Shown: positions 16,515-25,198 of the stretch, piece after piece
Layout of the letters: each line of letters opens with the position of its first letter
How positions within the stretch are numbered: position 1 is the first letter of the stretch
The notes under the pieces: generated by a model
The model's input: the letters and a program-made list of their open reading frames with translations, nothing else
What the model was told of the DNA's origin: nothing
Databases searched by the model: none
NCBI RefSeq assembly: GCF_035609205.1
Contig: NZ_CP141184.1
Location: forward strand, 1,364,001-1,428,000
DNA: 64,000 nt
DNA from: Hymenobacter sp. GOD-10R
Lineage (GTDB): Bacteria; Bacteroidota; Bacteroidia; Cytophagales; Hymenobacteraceae
Reading direction: 5' to 3'
Made by a program: the position numbers and the translations under genes

Positions 16515-18008
16515 ATGGGTTTGAAATCGGTCCTGAGCCGCCCGTTGGCAGCTATCGTGCATCGCCAATACCAGCAATGGCTAACGCAGCCGGTGGCTAC
16601 GCAGCAGCGCGTGTTGGCGGATCTGTTGGCGCAGGGTGGAAGTACTGCCTTTGGCCGCGACCATGATTTCGGGGCTATTGCTACGGCCGCTGACCTAGCC
16701 CGCCATGTGCCTGTGCGCGATTATGAAGCCTTGTACCCATACATCAGCCGTGTGAAGCAGGGTGAAGCCGACGTACTCTGGCCCGGCCAACCTTTGTACT
16801 TAGCCAAAACCTCGGGCACGACCTCCGGCGCTAAGTACATCCCGCTGACGAAAGCTAGCATTCCCAACCACATCAACGGCGCGCGCGATGCGCTGTTGCA
16901 CTACATCTACCACACCGGACGGAGCCAGTTTTTGGATGGTAAGCTGATCTTTCTGTCGGGCAGTCCGGAACTGGAACAGGTCAACGGGATTCATACGGGG
17001 CGCTTATCGGGCATTGTGAATCACCACGTGCCGGCTTACCTGCGCCGCAATCAGCTACCTAGCTACCAGACGAACACGATCGAGGACTGGGAAACCAAGC
17101 TCGACCACATCGTGGAGGAAACCTTAAACCAGCGCATGACGCTGATTTCGGGCATCCCGCCGTGGGTTCAGATGTATTTTGACCGCATCACGCAGCGCAC
17201 TGGCAAAGCCGTGAAGGACGTATTTCCCGACTTCAACCTGTTTGTATACGGCGGGGTCAACTTTGAGCCCTACCGCAAGAAGCTGTTCGATACCATTGGG
17301 CGCCCGGTGGACAGCATCGAAACCTTTCCGGCATCCGAGGGCTTTATTGCCTTCCAAGACGAGCCCGGTAACCCTGGTCTGCTACTGCTGCTGAATGCCG
17401 GCATCTTCTACGAGTTCATTCCCGCCGAGCGCTTCTTCGAGTCTAACCCACCTAGGCTCACCATTGCAGATGTCGAACTAGATAAGCAGTACGCGTTGGT
17501 ACTAAATACGAACGCGGGCCTATGGGGCTACAGCCTCGGCGACACGGTGCGCTTTGTGAGCAAGAACCCATATCGGGTGGTGGTGAGCGGCCGCATCAAG
17601 CACTTCTTATCTGCTTTTGGGGAGCATGTGATTGGGGAAGAAGTAGAGCAAACCTTACGCGAAGCCATGGCGCAATTCCCGGAAGTAGATGTCGTCGAGT
17701 TTACCGTGGCACCCCGTGTGAGCGACAACCCCGCCAAGCCTTCGCAGCATGAGTGGCTGATCGAATTTGCCACGCCGCCACACGACGTAGCGGCGTTTGC
17801 TGCCGCACTGGATACAGGTCTGCGCCGCCGTAACGTGTACTATGATGACTTGCTTAGCGGTAATATTCTAGCGCCGCTTCGGCTGACGGCGTTGCCGAAT
17901 GGTGCGTTTCAGCGCTACATGAAAAGCCTAGGCAAGCTAGGTGGACAGAACAAGGTACCTAGGTTGAGCAACGACCGGAATGTGGCAGAGGGGTTGCTAA
18001 GTGTATAA
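16515..18008 (+). CDS. GH3 auxin-responsive promoter family protein (acyl-adenylating enzyme)
   Basis: This 497-residue protein starts MGLKSVLSRPLAAIVHRQYQ and matches the GH3 family over its length. The adenylate-forming nucleotide motif is clear: LAKTSGTTSGAKYIPLT (about residues 96-112). Later blocks include LFVYGGVNFEPYRK, ETFPASEGFIAFQ and YSLGDTVRFVSKNPYRV, all in the order seen in the family. Plant members conjugate amino acids to jasmonate or auxin; bacterial members are common in Bacteroidota but their acyl substrate and acceptor are not known. No biosynthetic cluster surrounds it. The gene is likely cytoplasmic and transcribed from the box at 16402-16409, perhaps together with the small membrane protein gene 21 bp downstream. 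Confidence 0.93.
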   Translation: MGLKSVLSRPLAAIVHRQYQQWLTQPVATQQRVLADLLAQGGSTAFGRDHDFGAIATAADLARHVPVRDYEALYPYISRVKQGEADVLWPGQPLYLAKTSGTTSGAKYIPLTKASIPNHINGARDALLHYIYHTGRSQFLDGKLIFLSGSPELEQVNGIHTGRLSGIVNHHVPAYLRRNQLPSYQTNTIEDWETKLDHIVEETLNQRMTLISGIPPWVQMYFDRITQRTGKAVKDVFPDFNLFVYGGVNFEPYRKKLFDTIGRPVDSIETFPASEGFIAFQDEPGNPGLLLLLNAGIFYEFIPAERFFESNPPRLTIADVELDKQYALVLNTNAGLWGYSLGDTVRFVSKNPYRVVVSGRIKHFLSAFGEHVIGEEVEQTLREAMAQFPEVDVVEFTVAPRVSDNPAKPSQHEWLIEFATPPHDVAAFAAALDTGLRRRNVYYDDLLSGNILAPLRLTALPNGAFQRYMKSLGKLGGQNKVPRLSNDRNVAEGLLSV

Positions 18009-18029
18009 GTACACTCAACTTGCTGCTCT

Positions 18030-18599
18030 GTGAAACTCCTTTTCCTATTACTATTGATCATACTAGGAAGTGTAGCTACTGGCTATGGTCAGGTTGCCGA
18101 TAGCCTTCTGCAAACATCTCAAGCACCTAGTACACCTAGCACTTTTGAGGAGCCCTTCGTTGACGATACAGATGATTTTACGCCTATGCTCGGCTTATTT
18201 CTCCTTATTGGAGTTGCCGTTGCGCTTTGCTGGGTAGGAGCGGGCATCGTGCTGATTGGTGGACTTCTGTGCCTTGTCTTTGGTCTGGTCGCAACTGGTA
18301 TCCTCTCAGCTTCGCTATTAGTCAGTATCAAGACGAACTCTGTTGTGGCTGGTGCTAAAACGTTCTGGGTGCTCGGTAGTACTGTAACAAGCTTGTTAGT
18401 CGGTGTTGTTGGGTTATGGATGCTTGTGCGAGTGATGCATCGGGCTATATCAACTCCAGTAGTACTAACAGTGGGAGGCCTAGGTGGTGTAGCGGCTGGG
18501 CTCATCTCTGCGAAACTTGTTTGGTGGTTGGGCCGTCGCTTATTAGACTATGTACAGCGTAGGTTAAGTAGTAAATTCTCTACCACAAATTATCACTAA
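18030..18599 (+). CDS. Small membrane protein of unknown function
   Basis: The frame starts with GTG at 18030, 21 bp after the GH3 gene, and encodes 189 residues. A signal peptide (KLLFLLLLIILGSVATGYGQ) is followed by an acidic linker (residues about 20-50, rich in Ser, Thr, Pro and Asp). Four hydrophobic segments follow at roughly residues 52-75, 76-98, 110-133 and 141-165, with glycine- and valine-rich character. The C-terminus is basic (RRLLDYVQRRLSSKF), probably cytoplasmic. I recognise no family. Close spacing suggests co-transcription with the GH3 gene. Confidence 0.6.
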   Translation: MKLLFLLLLIILGSVATGYGQVADSLLQTSQAPSTPSTFEEPFVDDTDDFTPMLGLFLLIGVAVALCWVGAGIVLIGGLLCLVFGLVATGILSASLLVSIKTNSVVAGAKTFWVLGSTVTSLLVGVVGLWMLVRVMHRAISTPVVLTVGGLGGVAAGLISAKLVWWLGRRLLDYVQRRLSSKFSTTNYH

Positions 18600-18669
18600 A
18601 CAGCCCTGCCTAGTAAATGCACGTTGCCCTTGACCTAGATAATACATATTATTTAGGAGCTAGTACTAC

Positions 18670-19119
18670 ATGATGATAAAGAACGAACTTCACGCCGCTT
18701 GCCAAGCCTACGTGCAGCAGCGCATCGACGCGGCCCAACAAGCCATGCAAGCCGCCCAAGAATCAGCTAATAACGAAACCAAGAGTAGCGCTGGCGACAA
18801 GTACGAAACTGGCCGAGCCATGGCGCAAGAAGAGCGCAACCGTAACGCCGTGCAGCTACAAGAAGCCCTGAAGTTGCAAGCCGAGTTAACGCGCATCGAT
18901 CCCGAAAAGGCCTGCGATACGGTGCGGCCTGGCGCTTTGGTAGCTACCAACCTAGGTCAGTTTTACCTCAGTATCAGCGCTGGTAAGTTGATAAGTGATG
19001 GGAAAGAATATTTTGCCGTATCGTCAGCCGCTCCAATAGCGGTAGCCATGAATGGCAAGCGAGCGGGCGAGGAGGTGCTGTTCAACGGCAAAAAGATTCA
19101 AATAGCGGAAGTAGCATAG
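18670..19119 (+). CDS. GreA/GreB C-terminal-like protein
   Basis: This 149-residue protein has a long, alanine- and glutamine-rich coiled-coil N-terminus (about residues 1-75) followed by a small beta-domain whose ending, AVAMNGKRAGEEVLFNGKKIQI, resembles the FKBP-like C-terminal domain of GreA/GreB. Gre factors use the coiled coil to reach into the RNA polymerase secondary channel. Here the N-terminal tip acidic residues of GreA are not obvious, so transcript cleavage activity is uncertain. Proteins of this kind are common and poorly characterised in Bacteroidota. Two ATGs at 18670 and 18673 are possible starts. It is a single gene with its own gap on either side. Confidence 0.7.
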   Translation: MMIKNELHAACQAYVQQRIDAAQQAMQAAQESANNETKSSAGDKYETGRAMAQEERNRNAVQLQEALKLQAELTRIDPEKACDTVRPGALVATNLGQFYLSISAGKLISDGKEYFAVSSAAPIAVAMNGKRAGEEVLFNGKKIQIAEVA

Positions 19120-19186
19120 AAGCTAGCTTCACTGTGCGGACTGTTGGTCACAAGTACGCTAAGTAATAAGGGTAACTGACACGCTT

Positions 19187-19600
19187 ATGAAAAAAGGAAT
19201 TCTGCTACTTGCGCTACTCACAATGAGTCTAGGTGCTACCGCTCAAAGGCAGGCGCAAATGAATGCCAAAACCTGCGGCGACTATCGCAAGGCCGATCAG
19301 CAACTCAATCAGCTCTACCAGCAAGTGCTGAAGCTCTATGCTAAGGATGCCGTGTTCCTGAAAGCGTTTAAGGCGTCGCAGGTGGCGTGGCTGAAGTTTC
19401 GGGATGCGCAAGCAGAAGCACTTTACCCCAAGCGGCTTAACCAAGACAAGCAGGTAACCTATGGCTCCGTTTACTCGCTTTGCTCTTGTCAGACGTTGAC
19501 CAGCTTGACAAATGATCGGAATAAGCAACTGAAAGTGTGGGTAGTAGGTATTGAGGAAGGAGATACTTGCTCAGGTTCAGTGCGAGCGAAAGCACAATAA
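19187..19600 (+). CDS. LprI-like (DUF1311) exported protein
   Basis: The 137-residue product has a signal peptide (MKKGILLLALLTMSLGATAQ) and a helical mature domain. The order of features, TCGDYRKADQQLNQLYQQVLK, then a helix with AFKASQVAWLKFRDAQAEA, then a later cysteine pair (YSLCSCQTLTSLTNDRNKQL), matches the lysozyme-inhibitor LprI N-terminal family. The conserved DxxLNxxYxxxL and WxxFRDA motifs are both present. Family members are periplasmic or surface proteins; lysozyme inhibition is shown only for a few, so that activity is not assured here. It is a single gene upstream of dxr. Confidence 0.85.
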   Translation: MKKGILLLALLTMSLGATAQRQAQMNAKTCGDYRKADQQLNQLYQQVLKLYAKDAVFLKAFKASQVAWLKFRDAQAEALYPKRLNQDKQVTYGSVYSLCSCQTLTSLTNDRNKQLKVWVVGIEEGDTCSGSVRAKAQ

Positions 19601-19624
19601 GCTAGCTTCGGCACAGGCATGTAC

Positions 19625-19632
19625 TACCTTTG
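19625..19632 (+). promoter_or_regulatory. Bacteroidota -7 promoter element of dxr
   Basis: TACCTTTG matches TAnnTTTG exactly, 18 bp upstream of the dxr ATG at 19651. Transcription would start about 12 nt before the gene, giving a very short leader. Confidence 0.55.
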
Positions 19633-19650
19633 TAGTGCAAGTTTGATTCT

Positions 19651-20820
19651 ATGTCCTCTTCCCACCCCAAACGCGTCACGCTGCTCGGCTCTACTGGTTC
19701 TATCGGTACGCAGGCACTCGACGTTATTCGCGCGCATCCTGGCCGCTTTACGGTCACGGCTCTTTCCGCGCAGTCCAATGCTGAGCTGCTGATCCGGCAG
19801 GCGCGTGAGTTTCAACCCGCCGCCGTTGTTATCGGCGACGAGACGAAGTACACTACCGTCAAAAGTGCCCTTGCTGATCAGGCTACTGAAGTACTAGCCG
19901 GTGTTGCTGCCCTAGCCGATGTTGCCGGCCGCGACGATGCCGATGTCGTACTCACTGCCATGGTAGGCTACGCTGGCTTGCTCCCGACGGTGCGCGCTAT
20001 TCGAGCAGGCAAGACCATTGCCCTCGCCAATAAAGAAACGTTGGTAGTAGCTGGCCAACTGATTACTAAGCTGGTCAAAGAATATGGCGTCAGGTTATAC
20101 CCCGTCGACTCAGAGCACTCGGCTATTTTCCAGTGCTTGGTAGGAGAGGAGCGCAATTCGATTGAGAAAATCATCCTAACGGCTTCCGGTGGTCCGTTCC
20201 GAGGGCGCACGGCGGAGCAGCTAGCTACCGTTACGAAAGCCCAGGCGTTGAAGCACCCCAACTGGGACATGGGCGCCAAAATCACCATCGATTCGGCTTC
20301 GCTCATGAACAAGGGCTTGGAGGTGATTGAGGCCAAGTGGCTGTTTAATCTCACCGACGAGCAAATTGATGTAGTGGTGCATCCGCAGAGCATCATTCAC
20401 TCGCTCGTGCAATTTGAAGATGGCTCGCTCAAAGCACAGCTAGGTCTGCCCGACATGAAGCTGCCTATTCAATACGCGCTTGGTTATCCGGAGCGTTTGC
20501 CGTCGAGCTTCCCGCGTTTCTCTTTCCTCGATTATCCGCAGCTCACCTTCGAGCAGCCCGATCGTGCTACGTTCCGCAACTTGCCTTTAGCCTTTGAAGC
20601 TATGCGTCGCGGCGGCAACGCGCCCTGTATTCTCAACGCGGCCAACGAAGTTGCCGTGGCCGGGTTCTTGCGCGACGAGCTTGGCTTCCTGCAAATGCCT
20701 GACCTAGTAGAAAGCTGCCTCACAAAGGTTTCGTACCTTGCCGATCCTTCGCTCGACGACTATGTAGCAACCGACCAGGAAACCCGCCGGGTGGCGCAAG
20801 AACTAGTCAAGCAGCTGTAA
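19651..20820 (+). CDS. dxr: 1-deoxy-D-xylulose 5-phosphate reductoisomerase
   Basis: This 389-residue enzyme catalyses the second step of the MEP isoprenoid pathway, converting DXP to 2-C-methyl-D-erythritol 4-phosphate with NADPH. The N-terminal NADPH site shows LLGSTGSIGTQALDVIR. The central domain carries ANKETLVVAG, the metal/substrate motif VDSEHSAIFQCL, the flexible loop ASGGPFRG, and HPNWDMGAKITIDSASLMNK, all diagnostic. Length is normal. The MEP pathway thus appears to be the isoprenoid route in this organism. A hairpin terminator follows at 20848-20880, and rseP begins 90 bp after the stop, the same order seen in many bacteria. Confidence 0.98.
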   Translation: MSSSHPKRVTLLGSTGSIGTQALDVIRAHPGRFTVTALSAQSNAELLIRQAREFQPAAVVIGDETKYTTVKSALADQATEVLAGVAALADVAGRDDADVVLTAMVGYAGLLPTVRAIRAGKTIALANKETLVVAGQLITKLVKEYGVRLYPVDSEHSAIFQCLVGEERNSIEKIILTASGGPFRGRTAEQLATVTKAQALKHPNWDMGAKITIDSASLMNKGLEVIEAKWLFNLTDEQIDVVVHPQSIIHSLVQFEDGSLKAQLGLPDMKLPIQYALGYPERLPSSFPRFSFLDYPQLTFEQPDRATFRNLPLAFEAMRRGGNAPCILNAANEVAVAGFLRDELGFLQMPDLVESCLTKVSYLADPSLDDYVATDQETRRVAQELVKQL

Positions 20821-20847
20821 GTGTTGTTACAAAAGCTAGGTTAAAAC

Positions 20848-20880
20848 GTCGTGCTGAGCATGAAGCACGACAGCTGTTTT
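20848..20880 (+). terminator. Rho-independent terminator after dxr
   Basis: Arms GTCGTGCT (20848-20855) and AGCACGAC (20864-20871) form a perfect 8-bp stem with an 8-nt loop, followed by AGCTGTTTTT. Confidence 0.65.
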
Positions 20881-20910
20881 TACATTTAATAAACTCTTTC
20901 CCTTCTCCTC

Positions 20911-22251
20911 TTGGAAATTCTCATCATGGCCGGCCAGATGTTGCTTGGCCTTTCCATCTTGGTGGGCTTGCACGAATTCGGGCACTTTGCCACTGCCAAA
21001 TACTTTAAGATTCGCGTCGACAAGTTTTATATCTTCTTCGATTTTCTGTTTCCGCTACCGGGTGTCGCCAACTTTGCTTTGTTTAAGAAGAAAGTAGGAG
21101 AGACGGAGTACGGCCTAGGATGGTTCCCGCTCGGTGGCTACGTGGCCATTCACGGCATGATCGACGAAACCCAGGACGCCGATTCGCTCGCCGCCGAACC
21201 CGCCCCGAATGAATTTCGCGCCAAGCCAGCCTGGCAGCGCCTGATTGTGATGCTAGGCGGTATCATCATGAACGTAATTACTGGCATTGTCATCTTCTCA
21301 GCCCTTACGTTCAAGTACGGTGAAAGCTACCTACCCGCTTCCGAAGTCCGCTTTGGTGTGGTGCCCAATAAGCTAGGTGAGCAAATAGGCTTCCGGACGG
21401 GCGACAAGATTGTAAAGATCAATGGGCGTCCGTTCACTGAGTTCAACGACGTGTACAGCGCCGATGTCGTGCTTGGCAACCATAGCTACTACACCGTCGA
21501 CCGCAATGGCCAACTGATCGATATTCCGGTACCAAGTGATTTCATGGATCGGCTTTCAGATCAGGACCAAGCCGCCTTCGTGGTACCGCTCGACCCGTTT
21601 GTGGTAGATGAAGTAGTTGCTGGCGGACCAGCCTCCAAGGCGGGCCTGCAAACCGGTGACCGGATCACGCAAGTGGGCAAGCAAAAAATTCAGTTCTTTC
21701 CCGAACTCCAACAGGCACTAAAAGCCAATGCCAGCAAGCCCACACCGCTGATTGTAGAGCGTAGCGGCCAGCCCGTGACGCTTACCGTGAACGTAGACGA
21801 AGAAGGCAAGGTAGGCTTCCGGCCTAAGTCGTTGCTCAACTATGCCACGCGCAACTACAGCCTTGCCGAGGCGGTACCTGCGGGGGCGAAACAAGCTTTC
21901 GGCGTAGTTGGAACCCAGGTGAAAGCCTTTGGTAAGATCTTCCGGGGAGAAGCGTCAGCTCGGAAGTCGCTAGGTGGCCCTATGGCAATTGCGCAGCAGT
22001 ACGGCGGCAAGTGGGACTGGATCCGCTTCTGGACCTTGACGGGCATGCTCTCAATGGTGCTAGCTTTCATGAACCTGCTGCCCATTCCGGCCCTCGATGG
22101 AGGTCACGTGCTGTTCTTGCTTTATGAAATGGTTGCTGGTCGCAAGCCCTCCGATAAGTTCTTGGAGAATGCCCAGAAGGTCGGTATGGTGCTGATCCTG
22201 AGCCTAATGGTCTTTGTAATTTTCAACGACCTGTTCAAATCCTTGTTTTAA
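20911..22251 (+). CDS. rseP: Site-2 zinc metalloprotease RseP
   Basis: This 446-residue inner-membrane protease cleaves substrates within the membrane, classically anti-sigma factors and signal peptide remnants. The first membrane helix carries the zinc motif HEFGH at residues 21-25, and the C-terminal membrane part carries the third ligand region MNLLPIPALDGGHV. Between them lies a PDZ region, with GGPASKAGLQTGDRITQVG the clearest core and an earlier one near GFRTGDKIVKINGRP. The frame begins with TTG at 20911 (MEILIMAGQ), which aligns with starts of relatives; an ATG at 20926 is the alternative. Adjacent to dxr, as is common. Confidence 0.95.
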   Translation: MEILIMAGQMLLGLSILVGLHEFGHFATAKYFKIRVDKFYIFFDFLFPLPGVANFALFKKKVGETEYGLGWFPLGGYVAIHGMIDETQDADSLAAEPAPNEFRAKPAWQRLIVMLGGIIMNVITGIVIFSALTFKYGESYLPASEVRFGVVPNKLGEQIGFRTGDKIVKINGRPFTEFNDVYSADVVLGNHSYYTVDRNGQLIDIPVPSDFMDRLSDQDQAAFVVPLDPFVVDEVVAGGPASKAGLQTGDRITQVGKQKIQFFPELQQALKANASKPTPLIVERSGQPVTLTVNVDEEGKVGFRPKSLLNYATRNYSLAEAVPAGAKQAFGVVGTQVKAFGKIFRGEASARKSLGGPMAIAQQYGGKWDWIRFWTLTGMLSMVLAFMNLLPIPALDGGHVLFLLYEMVAGRKPSDKFLENAQKVGMVLILSLMVFVIFNDLFKSLF

Positions 22252-22275
22252 ACCAAGCTAGGTGCCTCGGCCCCC

Positions 22276-22309
22276 AAAGCGCCCCTCTTCGCGATGAGAG
22301 GGGCGCTTT
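22276..22309 (+). terminator. Terminator-like hairpin after rseP
   Basis: Perfect 12-bp arms AAAGCGCCCCTC (22276-22287) and GAGGGGCGCTTT (22298-22309) with a 10-nt loop, 21 bp upstream of the next gene's ATG. Confidence 0.65.
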
Positions 22310-22329
22310 GTGCTACTATTGTTTGCGTT

Positions 22330-22824
22330 ATGCGTCGTTTGTCTTTGCTTGTTGCCACACTCCTGATCAGCTTGCTGGCTGCTGCCCATACCTACCATGC
22401 TAGCATCATGGAACTGCACTACAATGCAAGTAAGCAGCAGCTTGAAGTGGCGCTCAAAGTTTTTACTGATGATTTTGAGAAAGCCTTGTCAACCGGTCAA
22501 CCTAGGTCAATCAGTCTTGAGCAATCACCAAAGCCACAAGTAACCGCCTTAGTAAGTGCCTTACTACGACGTTCTATTGTGTTCGGCACTAAACCCGGCG
22601 AAACGTTGCCTATTCAGTTTATTGGCATTCAGAAAGAAACAGATGCGCACTGGCTCTACTTTGCCGTGAAGCTTGCCAAACCGATAAACGGTATTTACCT
22701 GCGTCATTCGTTGCTAGAAGACACTTTCCCCGACCAAATGAACATCGTGAACGTGGAAGCTAACGGCAAAAAGCAAAGTGCGCTGTTTAAAGACGGCGAC
22801 GAAAGTCAAAAGCTGACTTGGTAG
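22330..22824 (+). CDS. DUF6702-like exported protein
   Basis: The ATG at 22330 gives 164 residues with a signal peptide (MRRLSLLVATLLISLLAAAHTYH). The frame opens earlier at 22294, inside the terminator stem, so the later start is preferred. The mature domain shows HASIMELHYNASKQQLEVALKVFTDDFEKAL, a pattern typical of the DUF6702 family of small periplasmic proteins in Bacteroidota, and later IYLRHSLLEDTFPDQMNIVNV with QSALFKDGDES. No catalytic motif is evident. The function of the family is unknown; members often sit beside peptidase genes. Here the neighbours are rseP and an OmpA protein. Confidence 0.8.
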   Translation: MRRLSLLVATLLISLLAAAHTYHASIMELHYNASKQQLEVALKVFTDDFEKALSTGQPRSISLEQSPKPQVTALVSALLRRSIVFGTKPGETLPIQFIGIQKETDAHWLYFAVKLAKPINGIYLRHSLLEDTFPDQMNIVNVEANGKKQSALFKDGDESQKLTW

Positions 22825-22826
22825 CG

Positions 22827-22909
22827 CTTTGTCATTCCGAGCGCCGCGAAGAATCCGAGTTTAATCGTATGATTGACCCAAGTTTCTTGCGGCGCTCGGA
22901 ACGACAAAG
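22827..22909. repeat. REP-like inverted repeat between convergent genes
   Basis: Arms at about 22827-22856 and 22882-22909 pair with a few mismatches; the left arm includes GTCATTCCGAGCGCCGCGAA. It sits between the ends of the DUF6702-like gene and the convergent OmpA-family gene and could serve as a bidirectional terminator. It belongs with the repeats at 8262-8348 and 2001-2026. Confidence 0.65.
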
Positions 22910-22916
22910 AATCAAG

Positions 22917-24920
22917 TTACCAGCCTGCACCACCCTCAGCCGGTTTGTCACCGTCGGGTTTGATGAGGCGGAACTCCACCCGGCGATTGATGCGGGCATC
23001 TTCTTCCGTGACTTCCGCTTTTAGCGGCTGGGTGCTGCCGTAGCCCATACTTTCGATGCGGTTGGGCTGAAGCTTGCCCTTTTGTTCAATGTAGCGCCGA
23101 ATCGATTCGGCCCGGTCCTGCGACAATTTCTCATTTACATCCGGGTCACCATTGCTATCCGTGTGGCCCGAGATGCTAAGGCGGAAGCTAGGGTTCTCGC
23201 CTAGGAACAACGCAATACGGTCGAGTGTACTGTGCATGGAAGGGCGAATAGTAGCCTTGCCCGCATCGAACTCAATGTTTTTGAAAATGAGCGGCAGCTT
23301 GTAGTCAATCGAGTTGCTCAGCAGCTTCATGACTGTGTCGCCTTTCAGAACGAACTGCTTCTGCACGCTAAACGACTCTGGGCTCTGAATCAACATCACA
23401 TAGTGCGAACCTTCGATAAGGTCGAAGTCGAAAGAGCCATCGGGGCGCACGTATTTGCTGGCAACTTCGATTCCGTTGTCAGTATCAATGATGCTGATGG
23501 TGCCGTTCAGCGGCTTGTTCGTGAGTGAGTCTATGAGGCTGCCTTCCACACGCGTCGTGGCAAGCGGCTGAGCTTCCATCGGCAGCGGAAAGGAATACAG
23601 ATCGAGATTCTTCATATCCTGCGTTTCCGAGCGAGCGTAGTATAGGTTTTTCGATTCGCCATCGATAGTGAAGTAGTACTCTGAGCCTTTACCGTTCACA
23701 AGCGGCCCAATATTACGTGGCTCCTGCCATCGGCCTTGCACCCGATACGTCTTATAGATGTCGAAGTCGCCGTAGTTCAGCAGCTGCCCACGCGAGCTGA
23801 AATACAGCACATTGTACAGCGGATGAAAGTAAGGGCTTACTTCACTCTCGCGCGTGTTCACCACGGGGCCCATGTTCTCGGCGCGCGCCCATTGGCCATT
23901 CTTCAGCTTGTGGGTGTACCAAATATCGGAGAGACCAAACCCGCCAAGGCGGTCGGAGGCAAAATACAACGTGTCTTCGCTCGGCGATAAAGTCGGTTGT
24001 GAATCCCAGGCCGAGGAGTTTACTTGTGTACCTAGGCTCTTCGGGACCGACCACTGCCCATCCTTGAAGGTTGATACAAATAAGTCGCAGTTGCCGTGGC
24101 AGTTGGGACACTCGCAACGAGCAAAGTAAATGGTGTGGCCGTCTTTCGTGATGCATGCTGAGCCTTCGTTATAGGAGCTATTGATAGGTTTAGGCAAAGG
24201 CTCTGCATCTGTCCACGAAACGCCTTCTTTTCGCGAGGTGTAGAGATCTTCGTCTATTACACCATTGATGCCCCGCATCTTACGCTTGGAAGAGAAGATA
24301 AACATCCCTGCGTCGGAGTTGATCGTGGGGCCGTAGTCTTCTGCTTTGGAGTTGATGGCATCGCCCATGCTCGTATACACGCCTTTAGGTGGACGGAATG
24401 CGGTGATGCTCTTGCGGTATTCTACTAGGTCGTAGTATACCTTCAGTGGTACGTAGAAATCAGCCGTTTTCTGCTCCAGTGAGTCATAATAGAGCTGCAC
24501 CTTTTTCAGATCTTGACGGCGGTGTTTCAGAGCCAGGCGGAAGTAAGCCTTCGCTTTTTCTTCGTTGCCGGTACGTTCCCAGAGTTGTCCTAGGCGCCAG
24601 AGTAGCGGTGTATCTTTGTAAAAATTCTGAATACCGAACTGACCTACGTATGCAGTTAGTAAATTGCGTGCTTGAACCCAATTGTGGCGTTTTTCCGCTT
24701 TTTGAATGGCTTTCAGCTCTTTTTTGTTCTGATAGTACGCGAGGCGGTTTACGTTCGGAAAGTCGGGCGTAGCATCGGGGTGCAGGCGCAATCGGGCGCT
24801 AGCTTTGCCGGTAAGCTTACGCTGCTGCAAAGGAGGTGTAGTGCTAGGTCGCTGCGCGTAAATGCCAGTTGACGAGAGCAGAAGTAGAAAGAGCAGGAGC
24901 GAGCGTAAAAAACGAAGCAT
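22917..24920 (-). CDS. OmpA family protein with TPR and PD40 repeats
   Basis: The correct start is the ATG complementary to 24918-24920 (MLRFLRSLLLFLLLLSS), which gives a signal peptide ending at YAQ and a 667-residue protein; an open extension up to 25325 is not protein-like. After the signal comes a short TPR-like helical part (about residues 50-150), then a PD40 beta-propeller with repeated blocks such as GSACITKDGHTIYFAR, PTLSPSEDTLYFASDR and SEVSPYFHPLYNVLYFSS. A carboxypeptidase regulatory-like strand domain follows, then the C-terminal OmpA peptidoglycan-binding domain with NIEFDAGKATIRPS, SGHTDSNGDPDVNEKLSQDRA and NRRVEFRL. It probably tethers outer membrane to peptidoglycan. Relatives include the PorE-like proteins associated with type IX secretion, but that link is unproven here. 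Confidence 0.92.
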   Translation of the reverse strand: MLRFLRSLLLFLLLLSSTGIYAQRPSTTPPLQQRKLTGKASARLRLHPDATPDFPNVNRLAYYQNKKELKAIQKAEKRHNWVQARNLLTAYVGQFGIQNFYKDTPLLWRLGQLWERTGNEEKAKAYFRLALKHRRQDLKKVQLYYDSLEQKTADFYVPLKVYYDLVEYRKSITAFRPPKGVYTSMGDAINSKAEDYGPTINSDAGMFIFSSKRKMRGINGVIDEDLYTSRKEGVSWTDAEPLPKPINSSYNEGSACITKDGHTIYFARCECPNCHGNCDLFVSTFKDGQWSVPKSLGTQVNSSAWDSQPTLSPSEDTLYFASDRLGGFGLSDIWYTHKLKNGQWARAENMGPVVNTRESEVSPYFHPLYNVLYFSSRGQLLNYGDFDIYKTYRVQGRWQEPRNIGPLVNGKGSEYYFTIDGESKNLYYARSETQDMKNLDLYSFPLPMEAQPLATTRVEGSLIDSLTNKPLNGTISIIDTDNGIEVASKYVRPDGSFDFDLIEGSHYVMLIQSPESFSVQKQFVLKGDTVMKLLSNSIDYKLPLIFKNIEFDAGKATIRPSMHSTLDRIALFLGENPSFRLSISGHTDSNGDPDVNEKLSQDRAESIRRYIEQKGKLQPNRIESMGYGSTQPLKAEVTEEDARINRRVEFRLIKPDGDKPAEGGAGW

Positions 24921-25198
24921 AAAGTAGCATAGCACTAAAACTGACCCAAAAAATAAGGTAGGCACCAAAAATAGCAGTTTTTTGATGCCTTTCGCCGTTC
25001 GTTGGTGTCTGTCGCGTTGGCTGCTACTTACGCAACGCACGTGCCGCCTTGTCGGAGAAGAAAGCCAAAATTGAACTAAACTAGACGTGGCATAGCACTT
25101 GACAAACCTGTACTTTTCGGAAAGCGCTAACTCAAGCGTATGCAGGTGTGTTGTCAAGCTGTCATTCTGACAACGTCGCCCTTTCGTCGTTCCTTCCA

